Shown: positions 25,711-34,920 of the stretch, piece after piece
How positions within the stretch are numbered: position 1 is the stretch's first letter
Layout: every line of letters starts with the position of its first letter
DNA from: JAPUDQ01 sp964573015
GTDB lineage: Bacteria > Patescibacteriota > Saccharimonadia > Saccharimonadales > Saccharimonadaceae
NCBI GenBank assembly: GCA_964573015.1
Contig: CAZNHZ010000001.1
Span: forward strand, 310,001 to 374,000
DNA length: 64,000 nucleotides
Direction of reading: 5' to 3'
Made by a program: the position numbers and the translations under genes
The notes under the pieces: generated by a model
What the model was told of the DNA's origin: nothing
Database searches by the model: none
The model's input: the letters and a program-made list of their open reading frames with translations, nothing else

Positions 25711-26994
25711 CTATTTGTCAAACAACGGTTCAATTTTTTGATACAATCCATCGACAAAGGCTTTATCGATATCACCTATTCCGCCCAACAACCAGCAATC
25801 GGCATTGATAAATTCCCGCGCCGTTTGGACGATACGGTCTTTGGTGACTGCCTGGATCTCATCGGGTCGTAATTCATAATCATTGATCCGTCCGTCAAAA
25901 AAGTATCGATCGGCGTACCAGCGAGCAATTTGACCGGCTGTTTGGGCACCCATTTGATGACGGCCGAGAGCATACTGACGCGCAGCTTCGACTTCTTCAT
26001 CGGTAATATGTCCGTCAATTACTGCCCGCACTTCTTTAGCGATCAATTCAAACAGCTCAGGTGCGCTGTCTGGGTCCAGCTCGGTGCCAAAGTCCCAGGT
26101 ACTGTTGTGCTCATTGGCATTAGCCGTGCTCCACATGCTATAAGCCAAACCTTTTTTGCGTGCTCCGCCAAAAATACGCGAGCGAAACGTACCATTGAGA
26201 ATATGATCGGCAAAACCCATAGCATCAATTTCGGCGTCACTTAGACGACGCGGCACCACCATACTCCAGCCAAACGTAAAATTCGTGGCTTCTTTGCGCT
26301 TAATCACCAGCGGGTCGGCCCGATGCAGCTCATCGACCGGAATACTCAAACGCTCACCGCGCGGCAAATCCCAGCTCTCCAGCATAGACTCAATCTGCGC
26401 CTCACGGCCCATGATGTGCCCGGCGATAACAAACCGCATATTCTCAAGCGTATGCGTACGGCGATAATGTTCGCGAATATCAGCCACGCTGACGTTATTA
26501 ATTGTCTTAACCCGTTCTTGCCAAGTCAGTACATCCTCGCCCAAGACTTGCGCCATTTTTGACCAGAGTACCCACATATGGTTGTTGAGATAGCCGTTGA
26601 GCTCGTTGCGGACATTACCCGCCTCACTCTTGAGCTCGTCTTCGATAAAACGAGGCTTAGTGATACTAAGTTGCTGCAACTCCAATATGCGATCCCACTC
26701 AAAATCAGCGCAGTCAGTCATGTATACCATGCTGTAATCAGCCGTCGTGGCATTAAAATACGCTCCGTTTTTGGTAAATTCGGCATCGTATTCGGCTGCA
26801 TCGCGAAACCTAGCATTGGCACCAAACGCCATATGTTCCATGATGTGTGCGGTTTCCTCGATCGATTGGTCGCGCACATAGCGCGTACCGGCTCTAAACT
26901 GAACGCGCGTACTCATCACCTGGGCGCCCGGCACATGAATCAGCAACCCGCGAGCCCCGTTTTTTAACTCAACTTCGGTAACAGTGTGTTTCAT
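25711..26994 (-). CDS. M16-family zinc peptidase (single chain)
   Basis: About 427 residues. The inverted zinc motif HxxEH is seen in EETAHIMEHMAFG (near residue 52), and a downstream glutamate needed for zinc lies in the DELKSEAGNVRNEL segment. The C-terminal half has the R/Y pair typical of M16 (about 290-330). At about 430 residues it is one M16 half-unit and probably works as a dimer, like mitochondrial processing peptidase or PqqL-like enzymes. The start at 26994 (MKHTVTEVEL) is preferred to 27003. Substrate unknown. Confidence 0.88.
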   Translation of the reverse strand: MKHTVTEVELKNGARGLLIHVPGAQVMSTRVQFRAGTRYVRDQSIEETAHIMEHMAFGANARFRDAAEYDAEFTKNGAYFNATTADYSMVYMTDCADFEWDRILELQQLSITKPRFIEDELKSEAGNVRNELNGYLNNHMWVLWSKMAQVLGEDVLTWQERVKTINNVSVADIREHYRRTHTLENMRFVIAGHIMGREAQIESMLESWDLPRGERLSIPVDELHRADPLVIKRKEATNFTFGWSMVVPRRLSDAEIDAMGFADHILNGTFRSRIFGGARKKGLAYSMWSTANANEHNSTWDFGTELDPDSAPELFELIAKEVRAVIDGHITDEEVEAARQYALGRHQMGAQTAGQIARWYADRYFFDGRINDYELRPDEIQAVTKDRIVQTAREFINADCWLLGGIGDIDKAFVDGLYQKIEPLFDK

Positions 26995-27078
26995 ATGTGA
27001 CAAACTCCGTTTGTTCGTTTGACGAAAAAATCTTTAGGGGCGGACCGCGTGACAGGACCTATGGAGAGGAGCGACACC

Positions 27079-27098
27079 CAATCGCCTTTCGGCGATTG
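27079..27098. other. Hairpin with GAAA tetraloop in the secA-M16 gap
   Basis: CAATCGCC and GGCGATTG form a perfect 8-bp stem. On the minus strand, the transcribed one, the loop is GAAA, a stable GNRA tetraloop. No T run follows in either direction, so this is not a classical terminator; it may be a processing or stability element between secA and the downstream peptidase gene. Confidence 0.5.
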
Positions 27099-27126
27099 AA
27101 GTGACGTCGTAAACACAGATGCCATT

Positions 27127-29742
27127 TTATTTGCGCTTTCTGCTTGCACGAGCGGTCTTGCGCTTTTTCTTGACGGCTTTTTTGCGAGCTGTTTTGGCTT
27201 TTTGGTCATGAGCTTTTTTGATCTTAAAATCAGCGTCACCAACATGCTCGCTGGCGTTGCCGAGCTCATTTACTCCCTGTTCGACAGCATTTTGGGCTGC
27301 TTTGGTCAGGTCGGACTCATAAACGTCGTCCTCAAGCTGCGCCGGACGTAGTTCTTCTTTGCGCACAAAGAAAATTGTCTTCAATACTTCATCGCGCAAC
27401 GTCCGTTGCAGACTTTCAAATAATTTTTGCGATTCGGAACGGTACTCCACTAGCGGATCGCGCTGACCGACGCTGCGCCAATGAATGCCCTCTCGCAAAT
27501 GCTGCATATTTTCGAGATGCTGCATCCAAAGCACATCGACTATTTGCAAGTAGACATCTCGCTCGAGGCTGCGTATCAAATCGGTACCAAGCTCTTTTTC
27601 GCGCTTTTTGTACAAATCATCAGCATAGTCTTTGGCTTTTTGGTAGCGTTTGCGATCGTTTTTTTCGCGACCTATTTCGTCGATTTTTTTCTCGCTAAGC
27701 GGTAGTGTCAGAGAAAAGTTTTCGGCAAATTTTGGCTCATTTTTGGCGGGAAGATGTGTCAAATCGCGTACTTTATCGTGAAGCAAGCGTTCTATCTCGC
27801 CTTTGATATCCTGGCCCTCTAAAATCGAGCGACGAATTTTGTAGATGACTTTACGATGTCGGTTGATGACGTTATCGTACTGGACGACATTTTTACGCGT
27901 GTCGTAATTGTAGCCCTCGACACGTTTTTGAGCCGACTCAAGAGTTTTGCTGACGGCTTTGTTTTCAATAGGTGTATCGTCGTCAACACCCAATCGATTC
28001 ATGAGAGCTGCTATGCGCTCACCCTGAAAAATTCGCATCAGATCATCCTCAGTTGAGACATAAAACTGTGTACTACCCGGATCACCCTGACGGCCGCCGC
28101 GACCGCGCAGCTGATTGTCGATACGGCGAGCCTCATGTCGCTCCGAACCGATTACGGCCAATCCGCCGGCTTCTTTGACGCCCTCGCCCAGCACAATATC
28201 GGTGCCGCGTCCGGCGATGTTGGTTGCCAGCGTTACGGCACCCTTTTGGCCGGCTTCGGCGACAATAGCCGCTTCACGCTCGTTGTTTTTGGCATTGAGC
28301 AATTCGTGCTTGATACCGGCCTTGGTGAGCGCCTTGCTGATAAGCTCATTTTTGGCGATGCTGGCGCTGCCGATCAGTACCGGACGGCCGGCCGCCTGAA
28401 GTTCTTTGACATCAGCCACCAACGCCTTGATCTTGCCGGCTTCGCTCTTGAAAATCTTGTCTATGTAGTCCTTGCGAATCAATGGTCGATTCGGCGGAAT
28501 CTGTATAACGTCCAGACCATAAATCTGCTGAAACTCCTCAGCCTCGGTAAAAGCCGTACCGGTCATACCGGAGAGTTTGTCATACAGACGGAAATAGTTC
28601 TGAAATGAAATCGTTGCCAGCGTTTGACTCTCCTCGCGCACCTGGACCCCTTCTTTGGCCTCGATCGCTTGGTGCAGCCCTTCGTTGTAGCGGCGACCGT
28701 GCATCAGACGACCGGTAAACTCATCGACGATGATGACTTCACCATCGGTCGTCACAACGTAATCTTTGTCACGGCGAAACAAGGTTTGGGCACGCAACGC
28801 TTGATCCATATGATAGACCGACCGCACGTGATCGGGACTGTATAAGTTTTTGATACCTAGCAATTTCTGCACTTTATCAACACCCTCATCAGTCAAACTG
28901 ACAGCGCGGCGTTTTTCGTCGAGCAGATAATGAGCGGGCTTGAGTGCAGCCGCGATTTTACTAAATCGAATGTACATATCGGGATTTTCACTCCCTGGCG
29001 CCGAGATAATCAGCGGCGTGCGCGCTTCGTCGATCAAGATTGAATCCACCTCATCGACAATCGCAAAATTTAGCTCGCGCTGCCTGAGCAGATCGGTCTC
29101 ATTGACCATATTGTCGCGCAGGTAGTCAAATCCAAACTCGTTATTGGTGCCGTAAGTGATATCGGCAGCATAGGCTTCTTTGCGCGTACATGGGCGAAGT
29201 TTTTTCATGCGCGGATCGGAGTGATCGGGATTGTCGTATTTGCCATCATAGATAAACGACTGATCGTTAATGATACAGCCGGTCGTGAGACCAAGCGCAT
29301 CATAGACCTGCCCCATCCAGCCGCAGTCTCGTTGTGCCAGATAATCATTTACCGTCACGACGTGGACACCTTTGCCACTCAGGGCGTTGAGATAGACAGG
29401 TGCAGTTGCCATCAATGTCTTGCCCTCACCGGTTTTCATCTCGGCGACATTACCCTCGTGGAGGGCAATACCGGCAATCAACTGCACATCATAATGCCGC
29501 TGCCCGAGTACACGGTCGCTCATCTCGCGCACCACCGCAAAAGCAGCCGGCAAAATATCGTCGAGCGTCGTGTTTTTCTTGGTGAGTTTTTCTTTGAGCA
29601 GGTCAGTTTGTTTTTTGAGCTCCGGTTTGCTCATGTCATGATATTTGGTCGCCAGCACATTTATACTCGCAACTTTTTTGGTAAGTCGCTTAAGCGTGCG
29701 CGCTTGTGGGTCACCGAAAATTTTGGCCAAAGCCTGTTTCAT
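27127..29742 (-). CDS. secA: Preprotein translocase ATPase SecA
   Basis: This 871-residue motor drives exported proteins through SecYEG. Present are Walker A MKTGEGKTLMA, the DEVDSILIDEARTPLIISAP motor motif, the GMTGTAFTEAEEF segment, GRGTDIVLG and the preprotein-crosslinking and helical scaffold regions. The C-terminal cysteine-rich zinc domain is missing; instead the protein ends in a Lys/Arg-rich tail (KKAVKKKRKTARASRKRK). A promoter with TTGGCA and TATAAT lies upstream and a GAGGGGA ribosome binding site precedes the start. Confidence 0.96.
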   Translation of the reverse strand: MKQALAKIFGDPQARTLKRLTKKVASINVLATKYHDMSKPELKKQTDLLKEKLTKKNTTLDDILPAAFAVVREMSDRVLGQRHYDVQLIAGIALHEGNVAEMKTGEGKTLMATAPVYLNALSGKGVHVVTVNDYLAQRDCGWMGQVYDALGLTTGCIINDQSFIYDGKYDNPDHSDPRMKKLRPCTRKEAYAADITYGTNNEFGFDYLRDNMVNETDLLRQRELNFAIVDEVDSILIDEARTPLIISAPGSENPDMYIRFSKIAAALKPAHYLLDEKRRAVSLTDEGVDKVQKLLGIKNLYSPDHVRSVYHMDQALRAQTLFRRDKDYVVTTDGEVIIVDEFTGRLMHGRRYNEGLHQAIEAKEGVQVREESQTLATISFQNYFRLYDKLSGMTGTAFTEAEEFQQIYGLDVIQIPPNRPLIRKDYIDKIFKSEAGKIKALVADVKELQAAGRPVLIGSASIAKNELISKALTKAGIKHELLNAKNNEREAAIVAEAGQKGAVTLATNIAGRGTDIVLGEGVKEAGGLAVIGSERHEARRIDNQLRGRGGRQGDPGSTQFYVSTEDDLMRIFQGERIAALMNRLGVDDDTPIENKAVSKTLESAQKRVEGYNYDTRKNVVQYDNVINRHRKVIYKIRRSILEGQDIKGEIERLLHDKVRDLTHLPAKNEPKFAENFSLTLPLSEKKIDEIGREKNDRKRYQKAKDYADDLYKKREKELGTDLIRSLERDVYLQIVDVLWMQHLENMQHLREGIHWRSVGQRDPLVEYRSESQKLFESLQRTLRDEVLKTIFFVRKEELRPAQLEDDVYESDLTKAAQNAVEQGVNELGNASEHVGDADFKIKKAHDQKAKTARKKAVKKKRKTARASRKRK

Positions 29743-29784
29743 AGTAGTCTTTCCCCTCTAGTTTGGTCATTTCAACTGCATGAT

Positions 29785-29813
29785 ATTATAGCGGTTTATA
29801 GGGGTGCTGCCAA
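29785..29813 (-). promoter_or_regulatory. secA promoter
   Basis: On the minus strand TTGGCA (29808-29813) and TATAAT (29785-29790) are spaced by 17 bases. The -35 box overlaps the end of the small coiled-coil gene, so secA can be transcribed independently of it. Confidence 0.75.
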
Positions 29814-30038
29814 GAGGTGAAGTTTAAAATTCAACCGATTGTCAATTCTCTCGAGCCGTTCTCTTAGATGCTGTAGCTCGGTACGTATCTCGTTAAGTTG
29901 CCTGTCTATTCGATCAAATCTGGCGTCGATTGTTTCAAATTTTTCATCAACCGAAACAAATTGATCAGCAACCATCGTCGACAAATCGCCGATCGCCTCC
30001 AAAACATCATCAATCGATTTATCTGCTCGAGCTGCCAT
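29796..30038 (-). CDS. Small coiled-coil protein
   Basis: Eighty residues, nearly all one predicted amphipathic coiled coil: VDEKFETIDARFDRIDRQLNEIRTELQHLRERLERIDNRL shows a hydrophobic residue at every third or fourth position. It has a short variable N-terminus and no cysteine or membrane helix. Such proteins turn up in many bacteria as structural or regulatory partners; I cannot say more. It precedes secA on the same strand. Confidence 0.55.
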   Translation of the reverse strand: MAARADKSIDDVLEAIGDLSTMVADQFVSVDEKFETIDARFDRIDRQLNEIRTELQHLRERLERIDNRLNFKLHLLAAPL

Positions 30039-30065
30039 ACTAACAGTGTAGTATTTTGACTATCT

Positions 30066-30449
30066 TTAGACAGTATCGGTACTCAGACGAATACGCTCTT
30101 TGATCGAACGCAGCACTCGCTGCGCGCGACCACCGCGAAAAGCTCGCTCGTCGTGATATTTCTTAAGCTGAGCGGTCAGTTTTGCCTCGACAATATCGAC
30201 CGCGGCGAGCATGTTGAGGGTACTGTCTTTGGCAGTGATGGTGCGCTGCGGTACCAGTAGATTGATATCACATTCGTATTTATTGCCGTTGGCGCGATTA
30301 ACTTCTTTGAGGACAACTTCGGCTTTGACTGATTTACGGGCATGGCGCGGCAAAAATCTATCAAGACGACCGATTTTTTTCATGACATACTTTTTGGTAA
30401 CGTCATCGACTTGGTAGCGTACTCCGGTTATATCGATATGTGTGATCAT
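30066..30449 (-). CDS. hpf: Ribosome hibernation promoting factor (short HPF/RaiA type)
   Basis: About 127 residues from the ATG at 30449, set by a perfect AAGGAGGT. The fold signature is DITGVRYQVDDVTKKYVMKKIGRLDRF, then AEVVLKEVNRANGNKYECDI and STLNMLAAVDIVEAKLTAQLKKYHDE. It is the short type without the C-terminal dimerisation domain of long HPF. It binds the 30S decoding region and stabilises idle ribosomes. A TATAAT box in the gap after pyrD points to its own promoter. Confidence 0.92.
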   Translation of the reverse strand: MITHIDITGVRYQVDDVTKKYVMKKIGRLDRFLPRHARKSVKAEVVLKEVNRANGNKYECDINLLVPQRTITAKDSTLNMLAAVDIVEAKLTAQLKKYHDERAFRGGRAQRVLRSIKERIRLSTDTV

Positions 30450-30501
30450 AGTGACCTCCTTTTTGATATGTTCGGGTTTGTACTTACTATTATAGCAAAT
30501 T

Positions 30502-31617
30502 TTAGGCAGATTTTTTAGCGTCGAGTCCGATTGCATCGGCGATATTTGCCAGTCCATCTCGCTCAAGCAGCGCAGCGAGACCGGCATTGATCTCGCCGAC
30601 TGTTTGCGGGCCCTCGTAGATAAGCCCGGTGATCATACCGAGCAGGCTAGCGCCGGCTCGAATCTTGGCGTAGGCGTCTTCGCTCGAAAATATGCCGCCG
30701 ACACCAACAATCGTCAGTTTGTCACCGTAGTACTGATAGGTTTGCCGGATGAGCTGCGTCGATATATCTCGGGTCGGCATGCCGCTCAGACCGCCCGGAA
30801 TCGCAGGTTCATGAATATCCAGCCCAGCACGATCTTTGCGCAGATTGCCGATCGTCACGCCCTGAACATTGTGTCGCGTAATCACATCGAGCAGTCCACT
30901 CAGCTCCGGCCAGGCTTTATCGATCGGCATTTTGATAAGCAGCGGCTTGGTAAGCTCCAGTGCATCGATCGCCGATAGCAGTGCGTCGAGTCGATCCGGT
31001 GTCGTAAACGGCTCGCCGCCATGAGTATTTGGACACGAGATGTTGAGCTCCAGCAGCCGTACGCTGGGCAAATCTTTGACCGCCCGAAAGCCCGCCACAT
31101 AGTCGGCAATCGCCCCCTCGTCATCGGCCGTCTCGGGGATGTTAGTCTTGGCAACTGAAATACAGAGCGGATACTCGCCTGTTTGCCCTGCTAATCGAGT
31201 TGCTATACGCTGCACGCCTTCGTTTGGCAGCCCAGCATGGATGATCAGCGACTGCTGATCAGGCAGCCGCTGAAACCACGGTTTTTTGTTGCCGAGACAC
31301 GGCAGTGCCGTCACTGACCCGCCCGTCATCCAGCCGAAGCCGACTCTTCGCATGGTCGGCAGCATATCGACGTTTTTGTCGAGTCCGGCCGCGAGACCGA
31401 GCGGATTATCAAACGGCATATTCCATAGCGTCTGTCGGAGGCGCGGCGAACGATACGCCCAGATACCCGACATCACATTCACCAGCGGAATCCGCTGTGT
31501 GATCTTAGCGAGAGTGATTAGATCACCGTGCACATCATCCGGATGCCGCCGAAATAGCAGCGGTTTAACCGCATGCTTGTATAGCCCCCGGGTCGTTGAT
31601 CGAATAACCGACTTCAT
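30502..31617 (-). CDS. pyrD: Dihydroorotate dehydrogenase (class 2-like, Cys active site)
   Basis: A 371-residue flavoenzyme oxidising dihydroorotate to orotate. The N-terminal helices and KPLLFRRHPDDVHGDLITL resemble the quinone-dependent class 2 membrane-binding extension. FMN-site motifs are NPLGLAAGLDKN, GSVTALPCLGNKKP, LLIKMP and IVGVGGIFSSEDAYAKIRAGASLLGMITGLIYEGP. The catalytic position reads NISCPNTHGG: a cysteine as in class 1 enzymes, where class 2 usually has serine (NISSPNT). No other pyrimidine gene is visible here. The electron acceptor is therefore uncertain. Confidence 0.9.
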   Translation of the reverse strand: MKSVIRSTTRGLYKHAVKPLLFRRHPDDVHGDLITLAKITQRIPLVNVMSGIWAYRSPRLRQTLWNMPFDNPLGLAAGLDKNVDMLPTMRRVGFGWMTGGSVTALPCLGNKKPWFQRLPDQQSLIIHAGLPNEGVQRIATRLAGQTGEYPLCISVAKTNIPETADDEGAIADYVAGFRAVKDLPSVRLLELNISCPNTHGGEPFTTPDRLDALLSAIDALELTKPLLIKMPIDKAWPELSGLLDVITRHNVQGVTIGNLRKDRAGLDIHEPAIPGGLSGMPTRDISTQLIRQTYQYYGDKLTIVGVGGIFSSEDAYAKIRAGASLLGMITGLIYEGPQTVGEINAGLAALLERDGLANIADAIGLDAKKSA

Positions 31618-31628
31618 GCTCTACCTTT

Positions 31629-32873
31629 TTATAGAACCTCTCGCCCGCCGAGATATGGCCTCAGAACATCCGGCACGCGAAGTGTACCGTCATCGCTTTG
31701 GTAGTGCTCGATCATCGTGATCAGACCACGTGCAAAGGAAATCGCTGTACCGTTGAGCGTATGAAGTGTTTCGACTGTCCCGTCTGAGCGGCGGACGCGG
31801 ATATTGAGATTGCGCGCCTGATAATCAGTGCAGTTACTACAGCTCGTCAGCTCACGGTATTTTTCATCGACCGGTGACCAGTACTCGATATCGTATTTTT
31901 TCGCCGCCGGTGCACCGAGATCGCCCGCAGCGATATTGATGACATGGTATGGTACGCCGAGCGCCTGCCAAAGCTCTTCCTCGGTTGCCAGGATCTTCTC
32001 ATGCATCGCCGGACTATCCTCGGGCTTGCAAAAGATATACATCTCGAGTTTGTTAAACTGGTGAACGCGGAATAAACCGCGAGTGTGCTTACCATATGTT
32101 CCGGCCTCTTTGCGGTAACACGGACTGTAGCCGGTATACATCAGCGGCAACTTGTCCTCGTCGATAATCTCATCGGCATGATAGCCAGTTAGCGGCGCTT
32201 CGGCCGTCCCGATCAGAGCCAATTCTTCGCCGTCGATAAAGTATTCGTTGCCGCTATCATCTCCTTTGGGCGCAAAGCCAGCTCCCTCGGCTGTCCGTGT
32301 GTTGACCATGTGTGGCACCGTCATGTAGCTAAAGCCGCGTGTGGTCACAAAATCGATCCCAAACTGCAGCATGGCATTTTCAAGCAGTGCCAACTCATTT
32401 TTTATGAAGTAAAATTTGGCTCCAGCTACCTTGGCGCCGCGCTCGAAATCTACCCAGTCGCGCTTGATGGCAAAATCCAGGTGATCCTTGGCGCCTTTGG
32501 TTTGCTCACCGACTTTCTTGATCTCGACACTATCCTCTTCACCGCCCAGCGGTACATCCTCGAGTGTAATGTTTGGTACACGCGCCAGAAGTGCACTATA
32601 CTCCTGCTCGTACGAATTGAGATATTCTTCCTGCTTGGCCAGCTCGAGCTTGATGACTTTGCCCTCGTCGATCAGTGCTTGATCAGGTTTGCCGTCTTTC
32701 ATCTTGGCGGCGTTGTCGTTGCGCCGTGCCCGCAGCTCATCGACCCGCGTCATCAGCTCACGCCGATTTTCATCAAGTTCGAGCAGTTTTTTGATATCGA
32801 CATTGTAGCCTTTTTGGCGTGAGGCTTCCAAAACACGCTCCGCATTTTCGCGGATGAAGCGAATATCTAACAT
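31629..32873 (-). CDS. serS: Seryl-tRNA synthetase
   Basis: This 414-residue class II synthetase charges tRNA-Ser and tRNA-Sec if present. It begins MLDIRFIRENAERVLEASRQKGYN, followed by the long coiled-coil arm (about 25-100) that holds the tRNA variable arm. The catalytic core has ALIGTAEAPLTGYHADEI, motif 2 CYRKEAGTYGKHTRGLFRVHQFNKLEM and motif 3 LNGTAISFARGLITMIEHYQ. A TATAAT box seven bases before the ATG indicates a leaderless or nearly leaderless mRNA. It probably reads into pyrD, 11 bases downstream. Confidence 0.96.
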   Translation of the reverse strand: MLDIRFIRENAERVLEASRQKGYNVDIKKLLELDENRRELMTRVDELRARRNDNAAKMKDGKPDQALIDEGKVIKLELAKQEEYLNSYEQEYSALLARVPNITLEDVPLGGEEDSVEIKKVGEQTKGAKDHLDFAIKRDWVDFERGAKVAGAKFYFIKNELALLENAMLQFGIDFVTTRGFSYMTVPHMVNTRTAEGAGFAPKGDDSGNEYFIDGEELALIGTAEAPLTGYHADEIIDEDKLPLMYTGYSPCYRKEAGTYGKHTRGLFRVHQFNKLEMYIFCKPEDSPAMHEKILATEEELWQALGVPYHVINIAAGDLGAPAAKKYDIEYWSPVDEKYRELTSCSNCTDYQARNLNIRVRRSDGTVETLHTLNGTAISFARGLITMIEHYQSDDGTLRVPDVLRPYLGGREVL

Positions 32874-32913
32874 GCTTTATATTATACACGGTAAACAATG
32901 TATAAGATGAGAG

Positions 32914-34386
32914 TTACATAAAAGATAGGCTAAAACAACCGGTATCGATACTCTCCAAAGCGTGTGGCTTACCGTTAATTTCTAAGTTCTCGACACCCTG
33001 TAGTCGCACAGTGCTGTAGCCACCGAAATATTTTTCACACTTATTATCATCAACCTGAAGCGCTAATGTTTGTATCTCGCCGCTGCCTACTTCAAAATAA
33101 CCACCTCGCCCGACCTGCACTGCCAGCTGGGCCTGAGTAATGGCCCGATAATCAAATGTACCCGACACGATATTTATAGATGTCAGCTCCGGTCCGTAAA
33201 CGGTAATTTCGGGCATGACAACACAGCTAACATTGAGTGAAAACGTATCGCAATTATGGCTTGGCTTAACTAGCAGTCGCGCCGTATTTCCGTCACGCTC
33301 GACTTTTACAAAATCACGCATTTCGCTACTCGCACCAATATGTCTTATACTGACCCGCGGCTGCCCAGGCCGAACCTGATACTTCAGCATTGCCGATGGA
33401 TTATCGACTGTCAACTGCGTGACATCAGCCAGATCAAGCGAAAACGTATCGGTTTGTTTCATTTGTTCGATCTGCCCATTTACCTGCTGAGCGCTATACA
33501 GGCCACTGCCGAGAGCCAAACCACCTGTCAAAGCGGCGCCGATCATGAGAAAAGTCACGACAGTTATCAGTCGTTTGCTGGCCTGCCATGTAAATGCCAT
33601 ATAGCTCAGTATTAGTTTAATCGCTACAAGCAGTACAATCGCAGCCGCACCTAGCACGCCCGCAGTTAGTAACCATGATGACTGTCGAAGCAACGACGAC
33701 ACCTCAAGCCCGCCAATCCCAAGTGGTACCAACATAGCCAAAAGTGCCAGTCCGGCCAAAGCCGCTAGTGCAAACCCGACGCCGAGCACCGTCCGCAAAA
33801 CAACGACTAGTGGTTTTTGGGCAGTCCTGGTGGCCTCAACGACTTGCTCACCGGCATTTTTGAGTGCCGCGAGCGTTACCGGTTCACCTTTCATCTGCAA
33901 TTTTTCGGCAGCAGTGCGAGCCGGAGGAATTGCCAGCCACAAGACGATATAGACAATTACAGCCGTACCAAATGACACAAACGGCGAGATGATTGCCAGT
34001 AACCGTACCCACAGCGGATTGATGCCGTAATACGCCGCGATTCCGGCACAGACGCCCCCCAGCCACCCGCTGTCCTCGTCGCGCATCAGCCGCTTGTCGG
34101 AAACCGCTTCCGCAGTTTCATCGGCTGATGACTCATCTACAAACTCGCTGGGTTCGCCGAGTCGAGCTTGTAGTTCTTTGATATCAGTTGTCGTGATTGT
34201 TTGTTCTGGGCCAACCCCGCGTTCGGCAAGCAGCTCGACCATGCGGGCTTCGATTTCGTTTAGCGTTTCATCATCGGCGTGCATAGTTTTACGAATTGCT
34301 GCTAAGTATTTTTCCAGCGCTTTTTTAGCATCGATCTCAATACTAAAAGGCGTCCTAGCCAAATGTATTTTGGTAATTTCATTCAT
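32914..34386 (-). CDS. PspC-domain membrane protein with C-terminal adhesin-like domain
   Basis: A 490-residue protein. The N-terminal cytoplasmic helical region (about 1-95, with LEKYLAAIRKTMHADDETL) is followed by a PspC domain (KRLMRDEDSGWLGGVCAGIAAYYGINPLWVRLL, about 98-130), several more membrane helices (about 195-300) and an extracytoplasmic beta-rich domain resembling DUF4097/toast-rack folds (about 330-490). PspC domains sense envelope stress. It follows the PadR gene by three bases, so PadR probably controls it. Confidence 0.8.
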   Translation of the reverse strand: MNEITKIHLARTPFSIEIDAKKALEKYLAAIRKTMHADDETLNEIEARMVELLAERGVGPEQTITTTDIKELQARLGEPSEFVDESSADETAEAVSDKRLMRDEDSGWLGGVCAGIAAYYGINPLWVRLLAIISPFVSFGTAVIVYIVLWLAIPPARTAAEKLQMKGEPVTLAALKNAGEQVVEATRTAQKPLVVVLRTVLGVGFALAALAGLALLAMLVPLGIGGLEVSSLLRQSSWLLTAGVLGAAAIVLLVAIKLILSYMAFTWQASKRLITVVTFLMIGAALTGGLALGSGLYSAQQVNGQIEQMKQTDTFSLDLADVTQLTVDNPSAMLKYQVRPGQPRVSIRHIGASSEMRDFVKVERDGNTARLLVKPSHNCDTFSLNVSCVVMPEITVYGPELTSINIVSGTFDYRAITQAQLAVQVGRGGYFEVGSGEIQTLALQVDDNKCEKYFGGYSTVRLQGVENLEINGKPHALESIDTGCFSLSFM

Positions 34387-34389
34387 CGC

Positions 34390-34824
34390 CTAAACTCCTT
34401 TTCTGAGTGTCTTAAGTGTTTTATTGAGCACATCTATATGAGTGGTGAGGTACTTTGCAACCTCATGTCCATATGGCGTGAGCTGATAGTATTTGCGCGG
34501 CGGACCTTGCTCACTTTCCTGCCATTCATGTTGCAGCAAACCGTCTTTTTGCAGCCGGGACAATAGCGGATAAATTGTTCCCTCCACCACTACTAATTCC
34601 GCCTGACGCAAAGCTCGTATGATATCACTGGTGTATCGTGGCTGGTCGGCACATATCAGCAACATGCAATACGCCAAGAAGCCTTTGCGCAGCTGACTGG
34701 CTAACTGCCCGGCATAATCAGCTGCTGGTACCAGCCGAAATTCATCGACATCAATAACGCCATCGGCATCGTCATCGTGAGCAGCCGGATGATCCGAACC
34801 GTTCGGTAGTTTCATCTTATTCAT
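34390..34824 (-). CDS. PadR-family transcriptional regulator
   Basis: A 144-residue PadR protein. After a variable acidic N-terminus (about 1-45) comes the winged helix: LRKGFLAYCMLLICADQPRYTSDIIRALRQAELVVVEGTIYPLLSRLQKDGLL, then the wing WQESEQGPPRKYYQLTPYGHEVAKYL and the dimerisation helix. PadR proteins often repress adjacent membrane-protein or exporter genes. It heads a two-gene unit with the PspC protein. An inverted repeat ACATAG/CTATGT lies just upstream. Confidence 0.9.
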   Translation of the reverse strand: MNKMKLPNGSDHPAAHDDDADGVIDVDEFRLVPAADYAGQLASQLRKGFLAYCMLLICADQPRYTSDIIRALRQAELVVVEGTIYPLLSRLQKDGLLQHEWQESEQGPPRKYYQLTPYGHEVAKYLTTHIDVLNKTLKTLRKGV

Positions 34825-34831
34825 TTCTTAT

Positions 34832-34863
34832 ACATAGTATTTATAATTGATATAGTTCTATGT
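34832..34863. promoter_or_regulatory. Candidate PadR operator
   Basis: ACATAG (34832-34837) and CTATGT (34858-34863) form an inverted repeat with a 20-base AT-rich centre, just before the padR start. PadR operators commonly have ATGTA-like half-sites with an AT-rich spacer. A TTGACA-type -35 lies further upstream (near 34885). Autoregulation is inferred. Confidence 0.45.
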
Positions 34864-34920
34864 TATACAAAGTAGTATGGAATGTCAATAGACTAAAATC
34901 AATTATTACTTCGAACGAAT

